A DNA stretch of 64,000 nt, from NCBI RefSeq assembly GCF_018401815.1, contig NZ_JAGYKG010000003.1, positions 124,001 to 188,000 on the forward strand, in the 5' to 3' direction. Below the pieces are notes generated by a model. It made no database searches and was not told the origin of the DNA. It saw only the letters and a program-made list of their open reading frames with translations. Each line of letters starts with the position of its first letter. Within the stretch, counting starts at the first letter, position 1. Source of the stretch: Nonlabens sp. Lineage in GTDB: Bacteria; Bacteroidota; Bacteroidia; Flavobacteriales; Flavobacteriaceae. This document shows positions 23,782 to 33,249 of the stretch, piece after piece. A program made the position numbers and the translations under genes.

Positions 23782-23824
23782 CGAAGTTAGAAGTAAGACA
23801 ACTAAAGAGAAATGACTTAGGTCA
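23782..23824 (-). promoter_or_regulatory. Dyad promoter of hsp20 (minus strand)
   Basis: On the minus strand TGACCTAAGTCA (23813-23824) and -7 box TAACTTCG starting at 23789, centre-to-box distance 29.5 bases. Gene start at 23746. Confidence 0.7.
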
Positions 23825-24106
23825 GAAGTACATTCTAATTTTGATGTTTTGTGCAGGTCCCTATGGTTCGTACAAATAAAATACCGCTTTTGATCTAGTT
23901 AATCTTTTCAGAATAATAAAGACTTAGCAGATGCTAAGAATACAAAACCCGGCTTCCAAAAATTTAAGTTTGTTTAGTGTTATAAGGGTTCTTATTTGTC
24001 TTATTGTATACTGCAGCTTTTCATGATGATGTGATCACACTTTCAAAAGAGAGCAAATCGATTAAATATTATCAAAATGAAAAAAAAAAATTATATTTGT
24101 GATATA

Positions 24107-24526
24107 ATGAAACAACGATTCCATAGATCAATAGCAGTTGTTATGGCTTTTGCAGTACTTGTGACTACAATGTCATTCACTATAGATATGCATTATTGTG
24201 GGGATACGATGGTGGATTACTCCTTCTTCCACAATGCAGCTTCTTGCAAAATGGAAAAGGCAGTTGTAACTTTAAGTTGTGACCATCAAGAGATGAAAAA
24301 ACAGTCCTGTTGTTCAGACGAGCAGTTAATAATCACAGGGCAAGATGATTTAAAAGATCATTTCTCAAAACTTAGCTTGGAGCAACAGGTCTTTGTTGCC
24401 TTATTCGCCTATTCTTATATCAGTCAATTTGGTGTACAACCACTTACTGATGTTGTTTTTGTAGATTACCCCCCTCCTTTTGTCAAACGCAATGTGCAGG
24501 TGCTGCACCAGTCGTTCTTAATTTGA
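24107..24526 (+). CDS. HYC_CC_PP-family copper-locus protein
   Basis: The 139-residue product starts MKQRFHRSIAVVMAFAVLVT, a signal peptide or single membrane anchor, and then carries the three hallmarks that name the family: HYC in TIDMHYCGDTM, CC in KKQSCCSDEQ, and PP in VDYPPPFVKR. These exported Bacteroidota proteins occur at the front of copper-efflux loci, and the His/Cys motifs suggest binding of Cu(I). An upstream ATG at 24077 adds ten basic residues; the ATG at 24107 gives the more usual signal start. It opens the copper locus and is followed after about 150 bases by the RND gene. Confidence 0.78.
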   Translation: MKQRFHRSIAVVMAFAVLVTTMSFTIDMHYCGDTMVDYSFFHNAASCKMEKAVVTLSCDHQEMKKQSCCSDEQLIITGQDDLKDHFSKLSLEQQVFVALFAYSYISQFGVQPLTDVVFVDYPPPFVKRNVQVLHQSFLI

Positions 24527-24672
24527 TTTTTAAACGCTAGGCTCCGTTCTTTTGCAATTAGAAGGATGGCGCAGAAGTACTTTGATTCTTACATCTAGGG
24601 CAAATTGTACCGTGATTGTTTTTCTGTCAACAGAAGTACAACCCTTTTATAACTGTTTAATTATCATAGCAT

Positions 24673-27600
24673 ATGCTTAATAAAACGATCAAATTCCTTA
24701 TAGAGAATAAACTCGTTGCCGTTTTAATGATCACCCTATTGGTAGGTTGGGGTATTGTCAACGCACCCTTTGGTTGGGATACGGGTTTTTTACCTTCCGA
24801 TCCTGTGGCAGTAGATGCGATTCCTGATATTGGAGAGAATCAGCAAATTGTTTTTACCAAATGGCAAGGTAGATCTCCACAAGATATTGAAGACCAGATT
24901 ACCTATCCTTTAACCACTTCATTGCAAGGTATTCCTGGAGTCAAAACAATTCGAAGTTCTTCTATGTTTGGTTTTTCCAGTATCTACATCATTTTTGAAG
25001 AAGATGTAGAGTTCTATTGGTCCCGCAGTCGGATTTTAGAGAAGTTGAATTCGCTGCCGGCTAATTTATTGCCAGATGATGTCAATCCTACCTTAGGACC
25101 CGATGCGACAGGTTTAGGTCAAATATATTGGTACACTTTAGAAGGGCGTGATAAAAAAGGGAATGTAACTGGTGGATGGGATTTACAAGAACTGCGCAGC
25201 ATTCAGGATTACTATGTAAAGTATGCCCTTTCTGGTGCCAGTGGGGTTTCAGAAGTAGCTTCTATAGGTGGGTATGTTCAGGAATATCAGGTAGATGTTG
25301 ATCCTGAAAAAATGCGTCAATACAAGATAGGTCTCAACCAAATTGTCAAAGCAGTAAAGGAAAGCAATCAAGATATAGGGGCACAAACCTTAGAAATTAA
25401 TCAAGCAGAATATGTCGTTCGCGGTCTGGGGTATATCAAGTCAATAGCCGACATAGAGAATGCCGTCGTTACTTCAGAAAACTTCACCTCATTGCGCATT
25501 AAAGATGTGGCAAAGGTACATTTAGGACCCCAATCTAGGCGTGGTATCCTTGACAAAGAAGGAGCTGAAGTAGTCGGAGGAGTAGTGGTAGCTCGTTATG
25601 GCGCAAACCCTATGGAAGTCATCAATAATGTAAAAGCAAAAATTAAAGAACTCAAAGCTGGACTGCCTTCAAAAGTATTGGCAGACGGGAGCACCTCACA
25701 ACTCACCGTAGTTCCTTTTTATGACCGTACAGAGCTTATTGAAGAAACCTTGGACACACTAAGTGAGGCACTGACACTAGAAATCCTCATCACCATTTTA
25801 GTGATCATCATCATGCTCTTCAACCTAAGAGCTTCTATTTTGATTTCTGGACTATTGCCCGTAGCTGTTTTGATGGTTTTTGTGACCATGAAAATATTCA
25901 ACGTAGATGCTAATATTGTCGCACTTTCTGGTATCGCCATCGCTATTGGTACTATGGTCGACGTGGGCGTCATTCTAGCCGAAAATATGATTCGGCATAT
26001 GGATGATGAGAAGTTACGCTTTAGGGAAAGCGGAGAGGAATTCACCACAAATGAAATTATATACAATGCAACAGCTGAGGTTTCAGGAGCTATTTTAACA
26101 GCTGTTCTGACAACCATCATCAGTTTTGTACCCGTCTTTACAATGATAGGCGCCGAGGGTAAACTGTTCAGACCCCTAGCATTTACAAAAACCATGGCAC
26201 TTTCGGCCTCTTTAGTCATTGCCTTGTTTATCATACCGCCATTAGCTGCGTATTTATTTAAGAAGAAGAACATTAAAAACTCCTTCAATTATGTGTGGAA
26301 TAGTTCACTGATTGCAGTAGGTGTTTTGGCTATCATTTACGGATACTGGTTGGGATTGATTTTAATTGCTTTTGGTAGTACAGCACTGTTAACTTTGAGG
26401 AATACGCTTTCGCGAAAGCGTGCCAATCTTATAAACATCATTATCGCATCAGCCGCTATAGTGGTATTACTGGCAACCTATTGGAGACCACTAGGCTTTG
26501 ATAGAAGCATTCTTATAAATCTAATTTTTGTATCCATCATTTGCTTTGGAATTCTCGGAATATTTTCTGTATTGAGAAGGTATTACGGTCAGATTTTGGA
26601 ATGGGCATTAGCAAACAAGCTCTTGTTTTTAGTGATTCCTGCAGCAGTACTTGTTTCTGGTGTATGGATCATGAACAACACAGGAAAAGAATTCATGCCG
26701 TCACTTAATGAAGGCTCCTTCCTCTTAATGCCAACTTCTTTACCACATGCCGGTGCCGAAGAAAACAAACGCGTACTCCAGCAATTAGATATGGCAGTAG
26801 CTAGCATTCCAGAGATAGAAACTGTAGTAGGTAAATCTGGTCGAACAGAGAGTGCGCTGGATCCAGCTCCTCTTTCTATGTACGAAAACATGATTCAGTA
26901 CAAGTCTGAATACATGCGCAATGAAAATGGAGAACGACAGCGTTATAAAGTAAATGAAAACGGACTTTTTATAACAAAAGACGATCTTCTTGTCATCAAT
27001 CCTAATACGGATATAGAGGCTGGTATTAAGGAATACGATGCGTCAAAATTAAGAGACCCATTTAATGTTGAAGATAAGCATCTGGTTCATGATGAAGATG
27101 GGGAATACTATCGCAACTGGCGACCTGAAATTAAAAGTCCAGATGATATATGGAATGAAATCGTCAGGGTGACCAAGTTGCCAGGGGTGACCTCTGCTCC
27201 TAAATTACAACCTATTGAAACCCGACTGGTCATGCTGCAAACAGGAATGCGAGCACCTATGGGAATCAAAGTAAAAGGCCAAGATGTAGCACAAATTGAA
27301 GCTTTTGGGTTACGATTAGAAGACCTTATCAAACAAGCCGAAGGTGTAAAAGAACAAGCGGTTTTTGCAGACCGTATTGTAGGCAAGCCCTATTTATTAA
27401 TCGATATCAAACGCGAGCAATTAGTGCGATACGGTATATCGGTTATGGATGTTCAGCAAATTTTACAAGTGGCTGTTGGTGGGATGCCATTGACACAAAC
27501 GGTAGAAGGTCGAGAACGTTATGGGGTGCGCGTGCGTTACCCAAGAGAATTAAGGAGCAATCCAGACGATCTTAAAAAGATTTATGTACCAGTAGAGAAA

Positions 27601-28473
27601 GGCAGCCCTGTTCCTTTGGGAGAACTGGTAGACATACGTTATGAAAAAGGTCCACAAGTGATTAAAAGTGAAGATACTTTTTTGATAGGTTATGTGCTCT
27701 TTGATAAGCTCGATGGATTTGCCGAAGTAGATGTGGTGGAAAATGCCCAAGCGTTAATCCAACAAAAAATAGCTGATGGAGACTTGATCGTCCCTAAAGG
27801 AATCAGTTACCAATTTACAGGAACTTACGAAAATCAATTGCGTGCAGAGAAGACACTTTCAGTGGTGGTTCCACTTGCACTGATCATTATTTTTCTCATA
27901 CTTTATTTCCAGTTCAGATCTGTAGGTACTTCGCTTATGGTATTTACAGGAATCACCGTTGCTTTTGCCGGTGGTTTTATAATGATATGGCTCTATGGTC
28001 AAGATTGGTTTTTTAATTTCAGTTTTTTTGGCGAGAACATGCGCGACCTATTTAACATGAAAACCATCAATTTAAGTGTGGCAGTTTGGGTTGGTTTTAT
28101 AGCCTTGTTTGGTATAGCTACTGATGACGGTGTGGTTATGGCCACCTACCTCAAGCAAACCTTTGACCGTGAAAAACCAGCGGATATAAAAGGCATACGT
28201 CACGCTGCATTAGAAGCTGCTCAGCAACGTATTCGTCCTTGTTTGATGACTACAGTAACTACCATCCTTGCCTTACTTCCTGTACTGACTTCGACTGGAA
28301 AAGGAAGTGACATCATGATCCCTATGGCGATCCCGATTTTAGGAGGAATGGTGATCGATATAACTTCCTATTTCTTGGTGCCTGTTCTTTACAGTTGGAG
28401 AGAAGAATTTTTTCTTTCGCGGAAACTCCCTAAAATTGAGGAATCAATAATCAAGACTAAAGAATTAAAGTGA
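24673..28473 (+). CDS. CusA/CzcA-family heavy-metal RND permease
   Basis: The 1266-residue inner-membrane proton antiporter pumps metal ions into the adaptor and channel of a tripartite exporter. It starts MLNKTIKFLIENKLVAVLMI and has the typical first loop (DIGENQQIVFTKWQGRSPQD, YPLTTSLQGIPGVKTIRSSS). The fourth helix carries ALSGIAIAIGTMVDVGVILA with the proton-relay acids, and GIATDDGVVMATYLKQTF lies near the C-terminus. It is longer than the usual 1040 residues; an extra segment of several helices at about 530-640 (SFNYVWNSSLIAVGVLAIIY) is seen in many Bacteroidota CusA proteins. The copper genes around it favour Cu(I)/Ag(I). Palindrome copy 5 lies in this extra segment. Confidence 0.9.
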   Translation: MLNKTIKFLIENKLVAVLMITLLVGWGIVNAPFGWDTGFLPSDPVAVDAIPDIGENQQIVFTKWQGRSPQDIEDQITYPLTTSLQGIPGVKTIRSSSMFGFSSIYIIFEEDVEFYWSRSRILEKLNSLPANLLPDDVNPTLGPDATGLGQIYWYTLEGRDKKGNVTGGWDLQELRSIQDYYVKYALSGASGVSEVASIGGYVQEYQVDVDPEKMRQYKIGLNQIVKAVKESNQDIGAQTLEINQAEYVVRGLGYIKSIADIENAVVTSENFTSLRIKDVAKVHLGPQSRRGILDKEGAEVVGGVVVARYGANPMEVINNVKAKIKELKAGLPSKVLADGSTSQLTVVPFYDRTELIEETLDTLSEALTLEILITILVIIIMLFNLRASILISGLLPVAVLMVFVTMKIFNVDANIVALSGIAIAIGTMVDVGVILAENMIRHMDDEKLRFRESGEEFTTNEIIYNATAEVSGAILTAVLTTIISFVPVFTMIGAEGKLFRPLAFTKTMALSASLVIALFIIPPLAAYLFKKKNIKNSFNYVWNSSLIAVGVLAIIYGYWLGLILIAFGSTALLTLRNTLSRKRANLINIIIASAAIVVLLATYWRPLGFDRSILINLIFVSIICFGILGIFSVLRRYYGQILEWALANKLLFLVIPAAVLVSGVWIMNNTGKEFMPSLNEGSFLLMPTSLPHAGAEENKRVLQQLDMAVASIPEIETVVGKSGRTESALDPAPLSMYENMIQYKSEYMRNENGERQRYKVNENGLFITKDDLLVINPNTDIEAGIKEYDASKLRDPFNVEDKHLVHDEDGEYYRNWRPEIKSPDDIWNEIVRVTKLPGVTSAPKLQPIETRLVMLQTGMRAPMGIKVKGQDVAQIEAFGLRLEDLIKQAEGVKEQAVFADRIVGKPYLLIDIKREQLVRYGISVMDVQQILQVAVGGMPLTQTVEGRERYGVRVRYPRELRSNPDDLKKIYVPVEKGSPVPLGELVDIRYEKGPQVIKSEDTFLIGYVLFDKLDGFAEVDVVENAQALIQQKIADGDLIVPKGISYQFTGTYENQLRAEKTLSVVVPLALIIIFLILYFQFRSVGTSLMVFTGITVAFAGGFIMIWLYGQDWFFNFSFFGENMRDLFNMKTINLSVAVWVGFIALFGIATDDGVVMATYLKQTFDREKPADIKGIRHAALEAAQQRIRPCLMTTVTTILALLPVLTSTGKGSDIMIPMAIPILGGMVIDITSYFLVPVLYSWREEFFLSRKLPKIEESIIKTKELK
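26405..26420. repeat. TTTCGCGAAA palindrome, copy 5 (in RND gene)
   Basis: CGCTTTCGCGAAAGCG in the RND gene at 24673, read as LSRKR in NTLSRKRANL, between membrane helices of the extra segment. Confidence 0.9.
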
Positions 28474-28481
28474 AAAGTTTA

Positions 28482-28541
28482 AAGTGAAAAACTAAAAGTG
28501 AAAAGTGGAAAGTGAGAAGTGAAAAACTAAAAGTGAAAAGT
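28482..28541. repeat. Tandem 25-base repeat before the four-helix-bundle gene
   Basis: Two perfect 25-base copies of a GTGAAAA-rich sequence at 28482-28506 and 28517-28541, 35 bases apart, within a longer degenerate run of AAGTGAAAAGT units from 28466. The same type of unit occurs inverted at 29038-29070, on the other side of the gene. Confidence 0.8.
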
Positions 28542-28548
28542 AAGAATA

Positions 28549-28902
28549 ATGGGAGAGAGTATTTTAAAAACAAAAAGTTATGCCTTTGCCATTGAGGTGG
28601 TGAAGCTTTCTCAATTTTTAGTTTCTGAAAAGAAAGAATTTGTGCTTAGTAAACAATTGCTTCGCAGCGGTACAGCAATAGGTGCGTTAATTAGAGAGGC
28701 AGAATTTGCACAAAGTGCGAAAGACTTCATCAATAAAATGAGCATCGCTTTGAAAGAAGCAAATGAAACATTGTACTGGCTGGATTTATTGAAGGATACA
28801 GGCTATCTCGTTTCACCTCAACATCAAGAATTAAAAGGAAAATGTAAAGAATTAGTGGCAATGCTTGTTAGCAGCGTTAAAACAGCTAAATCAAAACTTT
28901 AA
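28549..28902 (+). CDS. Four-helix-bundle protein (S23-like)
   Basis: The 117-residue protein belongs to the family of small four-helix-bundle proteins first known from 23S rRNA intervening sequences. The hallmarks are SYAFAIEVVKLSQFLVSEKK, LSKQLLRSGTAIGALIREAE and AKDFINKMSIALKEANETLY, then WLDLLKDTGYL. Related proteins form pentamers and bind nucleic acids; Avd of diversity-generating retroelements has the same fold. It breaks the copper operon between RND permease and channel, where it has no obvious role. Inverted GTGAAAA-type repeats flank it, so it looks like an inserted cassette. Confidence 0.85.
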   Translation: MGESILKTKSYAFAIEVVKLSQFLVSEKKEFVLSKQLLRSGTAIGALIREAEFAQSAKDFINKMSIALKEANETLYWLDLLKDTGYLVSPQHQELKGKCKELVAMLVSSVKTAKSKL

Positions 28903-29011
28903 GATGAAAAAACCTAGATTACATAATTATACCCGATTAATAAGAACGCTAATCGCCGACTTGACTTTCTCTAAACGGTTGAGCAATTTCAATGTGTTTC
29001 AAGAAAAGAGC

Positions 29012-30244
29012 ATGAAATCATTGCTACATATCGCCATCATTTTTCACTTTTCACTTTTCGCTTTTCACTCAGCTACAGCGCAAGTCTTAGAACAATACAT
29101 CAATACAGCTCAACAAAACAATCCAGAAATCCAGGCTTACAACCTCCGCTACAACATCGCTGAAGAAAAAGTAAATGAAGTGGACTGGATTCCCAATACA
29201 GAATTAAGCGCAGGCTATTTTGTAAGCGAACCAGAAACCAGAACAGGAGCTCAACGGGCTAGATTTTCAGCAAGACAAATGTTGCCTTGGTTTGGTACTA
29301 TTACCGCGAGAGAAAATTATGCAAGCTCCATGGCAGATGCAGAATTTGTTGAAGTAGCCATTGCAAAACGCAAATTGGCGCTAGCTGTTTCTCAGTCCTA
29401 TTACAGCCTATATGAAATCAGAGCAGAACAAAGGGTTCTCGATAAAAATATCCAACTCTTAAAAACCTACCAACGTCTAGCACTTACTTCTATTGAGGTA
29501 GGTAAAGCAACAGCAGTAGATGTGTTGCGATTACAGATCAGACAGAACGAGCTGCAACAGCAAAAGGATGTTTTAGAACAAGTCTATTTAGGAGAACAAA
29601 CCTCCTTTAATAAACTATTGAATCAAGACGGAAACAAAGGGGTAACAGTAGTTGAAGAGTTCTTGTTACCTGAAGAAGATATAGCTTATGCGCAAGATGT
29701 ATTAAGTCTTCACCCTGAATTACTCAAGTACGATAAGCTCTATGAATCCATTACTCAATCAGAGTTGTTGAATCAAGCAGAACGAAATCCTATGATAGGC
29801 ATTGGAGTGGATTATGTGCCTGTTTCTGAGCGTGCTGATATGAATTTTAGCGATAACGGTAAGGATATATTTATGCCTATGCTATCGGTTTCCATTCCTA
29901 TTTTTAGTAAACAATACGATTCCAAAAGCAAACAGAACGAACTACGTCAGTTAGAAATCGCAGCTCAAAAAGACAATCGATTGAATGTGTTAGAATCCGC
30001 TTTCGCGAAAGCGATATCACAACGCAATCAAGCCCGAATTAAATTTAATACCCAACATAAAAACTTAAAACAGGCCCAAAATGCCGAAGAAATTCTTATC
30101 AAAAATTACGAGACTGGAACCATAGATTTTAATGATCTTCTTGATATACAAGAGTTGCAATTGAAATTCCAGATCAATCAAATAAAAGCAATAAGCATAT
30201 ACTACCGACAGAGTGCAGTAGTTAATTATTTAGTAAATCCATAA
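29012..30244 (+). CDS. TolC-like outer-membrane efflux channel
   Basis: This 410-residue outer-membrane factor forms the exit duct of the copper RND pump. The signal peptide reads MKSLLHIAIIFHFSLFAFHS and ends at ATAQ. The mature part contains the paired OEP repeats (YINTAQQNNPEIQAYNLRYN, SVGKA-like SIEVGKATAVDVLRLQIRQN, KNYETGTIDFNDLLDIQELQ). A longer frame from 28865 overlaps the previous gene and lacks a signal at its start, so the ATG at 29012 is chosen. Part of the signal peptide, HFSLFAFHS, is encoded by the inverted GTGAAAA-type repeat at 29038-29070. Insertion of the cassette has therefore probably rebuilt the start of this gene. Palindrome copy 6 encodes the AFAKA of ESAFAKAISQ. Confidence 0.85.
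   Translation: MKSLLHIAIIFHFSLFAFHSATAQVLEQYINTAQQNNPEIQAYNLRYNIAEEKVNEVDWIPNTELSAGYFVSEPETRTGAQRARFSARQMLPWFGTITARENYASSMADAEFVEVAIAKRKLALAVSQSYYSLYEIRAEQRVLDKNIQLLKTYQRLALTSIEVGKATAVDVLRLQIRQNELQQQKDVLEQVYLGEQTSFNKLLNQDGNKGVTVVEEFLLPEEDIAYAQDVLSLHPELLKYDKLYESITQSELLNQAERNPMIGIGVDYVPVSERADMNFSDNGKDIFMPMLSVSIPIFSKQYDSKSKQNELRQLEIAAQKDNRLNVLESAFAKAISQRNQARIKFNTQHKNLKQAQNAEEILIKNYETGTIDFNDLLDIQELQLKFQINQIKAISIYYRQSAVVNYLVNP
29038..29070. repeat. Inverted GTGAAAA-type repeat in the channel's signal sequence
   Basis: On the minus strand it reads GTGAAAAGCGAAAAGTGAAA and so on, the inverse of the repeats at 28466-28541. The two sides enclose the four-helix-bundle gene and about 110 bases behind it. 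Confidence 0.65.
29998..30013. repeat. TTTCGCGAAA palindrome, copy 6 (in channel gene)
   Basis: CGCTTTCGCGAAAGCG, in frame, read as AFAKA within the second half of the efflux channel. Confidence 0.9.
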
Positions 30245-30255
30245 ATCAAAAAACA

Positions 30256-30507
30256 ATGAAAAATTTAAAATCAATCTTAGGAGCAATGCTCATCATGGCA
30301 ACTATTTCAATGGTGTCTTGTAAAGAAAACGAGGCAGAGACAAAACCAACAACCGAAGTAGATCAAGGAGATGAATACACTTCTGCTTACGTATGTCCTA
30401 TGCATTGTAAAGACAGCGGTAGTGATAAAGAGGGTACTTGTGATTCTTGTGGCATGACACTCATAAAAAATGAAGAACATACCGCAAACGGTCATACCCA
30501 CGAATAA
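30256..30507 (+). CDS. Lipoprotein with heavy-metal-binding domain
   Basis: An 83-residue lipoprotein: signal MKNLKSILGAMLIMATISMV followed by the lipobox cysteine in VSCKEN. The mature part ends in one heavy-metal-binding domain, VCPMHCKDSGSDKEGTCDSC followed by GMTL. The CPMHC and CDSCGM pairs bring together Cys, His and Met ligands that suit Cu(I). A histidine-rich tail (EEHTANGHTHE) adds further ligands. The same domain type occurs twice in the CopA ATPase at 30718 and once in the adaptor at 34708. It lies 11 bases after the channel gene, so it is in the operon. Confidence 0.82.
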   Translation: MKNLKSILGAMLIMATISMVSCKENEAETKPTTEVDQGDEYTSAYVCPMHCKDSGSDKEGTCDSCGMTLIKNEEHTANGHTHE

Positions 30508-30611
30508 AATAGCCGCCTGTAAACTTAATTTTAATAATAGTGTTCCTCTGGTAAAGTAATTCAACTCCCTTACAAGGATGTCTAGGACTACTTACTGAAA
30601 CATTGAAATTA

Positions 30612-30674
30612 GAACAGCATGCCTTTAACCAAATTGGGTTAACATCAACCTTAACTGGGACAAAACATGCTGTT
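30612..30674. other. Long hairpin in spacer before copA
   Basis: AACAGCATG at the left and CATGCTGTT at the right can pair, about 45 bases apart, with a smaller AACC/GGTT hairpin inside. The structure lies in the 210-base spacer between the lipoprotein and copA. It could be a processing or attenuation site; there is no U-run, so it is not a plain terminator. Confidence 0.35.
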
Positions 30675-30717
30675 TACACAGCATAATTTAGTATCTTAAG
30701 AACAAAAGAATGCTCCA

Positions 30718-33237
30718 ATGAAACACACCTATCACATACACGGAATGACCTGCAATGGTTGCCGTAGTCACGTTGAAAAAACACTTTCTGAAGTGGATGG
30801 TGTGAGCAATGCATCTGTCAACTTGGAAAAAGAGGAGGCTATAATAGAAATGGAATCACATATTCCTATAGCGACCTTTCAAGAAGCCTTGAAAAACGAT
30901 GGTGGCAGCTACAGTATTCATTCGTCTGCTTCTGAATATAAAAAATCTGCTTCTTCTGACATTCAAGCTCCAGCTTCCAAGCGCTCCAAAGGAACAGGAA
31001 CGTTCTATTGTCCCATGCACTGCGAGGATGACAAAACCTATAACAAGCCAGGCGACTGTCCGGTCTGTGGGATGGATCTTGTAGAAGAACAAAATTTATC
31101 GGTCACTACTAGTGAACAATGGACTTGTCCTATGCATCCAGAAGTGCTGAAAGACGAACCAGGAGCTTGTCCTATTTGCGGTATGGACTTAGTCCCAATG
31201 CAAGCAGACAGTTCTGCAGAAGAGAAGACCTATCAAAAGTTATTAAAGAAATTCTGGATCGCACTCGCTTTTACGCTACCCATTTTCTTTATCGCTATGA
31301 GCGAGATGATTCCTAACAATCCATTGTATGATATAATGGAACAAAAAGGCTGGAACTGGATCCAATTTGGCCTCTCCATTCCTGTTGTGTTTTATGCAAC
31401 TTGGATGTTCTTGGAACGCGCTTTCAGAAGTATAAAAACCTGGAACCTCAATATGTTTACCCTTATCGGTATAGGTGCTAGTGTGGCGTGGCTGTTCAGT
31501 GTTTTTGGGATGTTGTTTCCAGACTTCTTTCCAGCACAATTTAAAACAGACTCCGGAGCAGTGCACGTTTATTTTGAAGCCGCTACCGTGATTCTAACCT
31601 TAGTATTGATGGGTCAGGTATTGGAAGCGCGTGCACATAGCAAAACCAACTCGGCAGTCAAGGAATTACTGAAGCTCGCACCCAATAAAGCAATGCGTGT
31701 TGTAGATGGAAATGAAGAAGAAGTATCCATTGACCAAATTCAAAAAGGGGATATGCTACGGGTGAAGCCAGGCGATAAAATCCCTGTGGACGGTGTGATT
31801 ACCGAAGGAAAAACTACGGTGGATGAATCCATGATCTCTGGAGAACCTATTCCTGTGGACAAAGCTAAAGACGACAAAGTTAGTAGTGGTACCATTAACG
31901 GCAATCAATCCTTTTTGATGAAAGCCGAAAAAGTAGGAAGTGACACTTTACTTTCTCAAATCGTAAAAATGGTCAACGATGCCAGTCGCAGTCGTGCACC
32001 TATTCAAAAATTAGCCGATACTGTTTCTGGATACTTTGTTCCTGTAGTGGTAGTAATTTCACTGATTACTTTTGTTATTTGGGCGATTTGGGGTCCAGAG
32101 CCAGCCTATGTATATGCCTTAGTCAACGCTATTGCAGTGTTGATTATCGCCTGTCCTTGTGCGCTAGGACTAGCAACCCCCATGTCCGTTATGGTAGGAG
32201 TAGGTAAAGGGGCACAAAATGGAGTGTTGATTAAAAATGCAGAGGCTCTTGAGAAAATGGATAAGGTAGATACCTTGATCATTGATAAAACAGGAACCAT
32301 TACGGAAGGGAAACCCACAGTGGAAAAAATAGGGGTCTTCGGAGACCGCCCTGATCGCTATAGGGACCAAATAACCCAGCTTATAGCATCCCTCAACAGT
32401 TCCAGCGAGCATCCACTTGCTGAAGCTACGGTGAAATATGCTAAGGAGCAGAAAGTCGAACTCTCAATAACCGAAAACTTTAGTGCCGTTACTGGTAAAG
32501 GAGTGGAAGGAAGCGTTGAGGGTAAAAAGCTGGCTTTAGGAAACACCAAAATGATGGAATACGCAAAAGCTTCCATAGCATCTGAAATGGAAACTGAAGT
32601 ACAGTCCTTTCAGAAACAAGGGAAGACCGTTTCTTACTTGGCTATAGATGGTGAAGTGTCTGGATATGTGGTCATAGGTGATCAAATAAAAGCAACCAGC
32701 GCTAAGGCCATCAAAGAGCTGCAAGAAAAAGGTATTGCCGTGATCATGCTCACTGGTGACAACCACGACACCGCACAAGCGGTCGCCAGCGAACTCCACC
32801 TAGCCGATTTTAAAGCAGGTATGTTACCAGAGGACAAGCTGCAAGAGGTTACCAAATTACAAGAACAAGGTAAAGTGGTTGCCATGGCAGGTGACGGTAT
32901 CAACGATGCACCGGCACTTGCAAAAAGTGACGTAGGTATTGCGATGGGGACCGGTACTGATGTTGCCATCGAAAGCGCTATGATTACCTTAGTAAAAGGC
33001 GATTTACAAGGAATTCTTAAAGCAAAAAAATTAAGCCATGCAGTGATGAAGAATATCAAGCAAAACCTATTTTTCGCACTGATTTATAACACCTTAGGAG
33101 TGCCTGTTGCCGCTGGAGTATTATTTCCTTTTTTCGGAATATTATTATCGCCTATGATTGCAGCGGTAGCGATGAGTTTTAGCTCTGTTTCAGTTATTGC
33201 AAATGCCTTAAGACTCAAATCAATATCAATCAATTAA
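30718..33237 (+). CDS. copA: Cu(I)-exporting P-type ATPase
   Basis: CopA pumps Cu(I) out of the cytoplasm with ATP. The 839 residues start with an HMA domain (HIHGMTCNGCRSHVEKTLSE, CxxC at 12-15). Two heavy-metal-binding domains follow: YCPMHCEDD ... GDCPVCGMDL near 98-122 and TCPMHPEVL ... GACPICGMDLVPM near 139-162. The ATPase core has the membrane site IIACPCALGLATP, phosphorylation site DKTGTITEGKP, HP motif NSSSEHPLAEA, and GDGINDAPALA. The CPC site and the HMA domain mark the P1B-1 group. The heavy-metal-binding pair is a Bacteroidota and proteobacterial addition that may take copper from chaperones. Spacing to the lipoprotein gene is 210 bases with a hairpin between. Confidence 0.95.
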   Translation: MKHTYHIHGMTCNGCRSHVEKTLSEVDGVSNASVNLEKEEAIIEMESHIPIATFQEALKNDGGSYSIHSSASEYKKSASSDIQAPASKRSKGTGTFYCPMHCEDDKTYNKPGDCPVCGMDLVEEQNLSVTTSEQWTCPMHPEVLKDEPGACPICGMDLVPMQADSSAEEKTYQKLLKKFWIALAFTLPIFFIAMSEMIPNNPLYDIMEQKGWNWIQFGLSIPVVFYATWMFLERAFRSIKTWNLNMFTLIGIGASVAWLFSVFGMLFPDFFPAQFKTDSGAVHVYFEAATVILTLVLMGQVLEARAHSKTNSAVKELLKLAPNKAMRVVDGNEEEVSIDQIQKGDMLRVKPGDKIPVDGVITEGKTTVDESMISGEPIPVDKAKDDKVSSGTINGNQSFLMKAEKVGSDTLLSQIVKMVNDASRSRAPIQKLADTVSGYFVPVVVVISLITFVIWAIWGPEPAYVYALVNAIAVLIIACPCALGLATPMSVMVGVGKGAQNGVLIKNAEALEKMDKVDTLIIDKTGTITEGKPTVEKIGVFGDRPDRYRDQITQLIASLNSSSEHPLAEATVKYAKEQKVELSITENFSAVTGKGVEGSVEGKKLALGNTKMMEYAKASIASEMETEVQSFQKQGKTVSYLAIDGEVSGYVVIGDQIKATSAKAIKELQEKGIAVIMLTGDNHDTAQAVASELHLADFKAGMLPEDKLQEVTKLQEQGKVVAMAGDGINDAPALAKSDVGIAMGTGTDVAIESAMITLVKGDLQGILKAKKLSHAVMKNIKQNLFFALIYNTLGVPVAAGVLFPFFGILLSPMIAAVAMSFSSVSVIANALRLKSISIN

Positions 33238-33249
33238 TCTATACGTATA

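Noticed and set aside
24028..24041. GTGATCAC palindrome, possible CRP site before the copper locus
   Set aside because: It has neither the arm spacing of a CRP site nor the TGAY-N4-RTCA pattern, and no -7 box lies at the 29.5-base distance.
28421..28430. TTTCGCGGAAA-like sequence as a further copy of the iterated palindrome
   Set aside because: The core is broken (extra G, asymmetric arms); likewise the CGCTTGCGCGAAAG at 55798 has a substitution. Only exact TTTCGCGAAA cores were counted.
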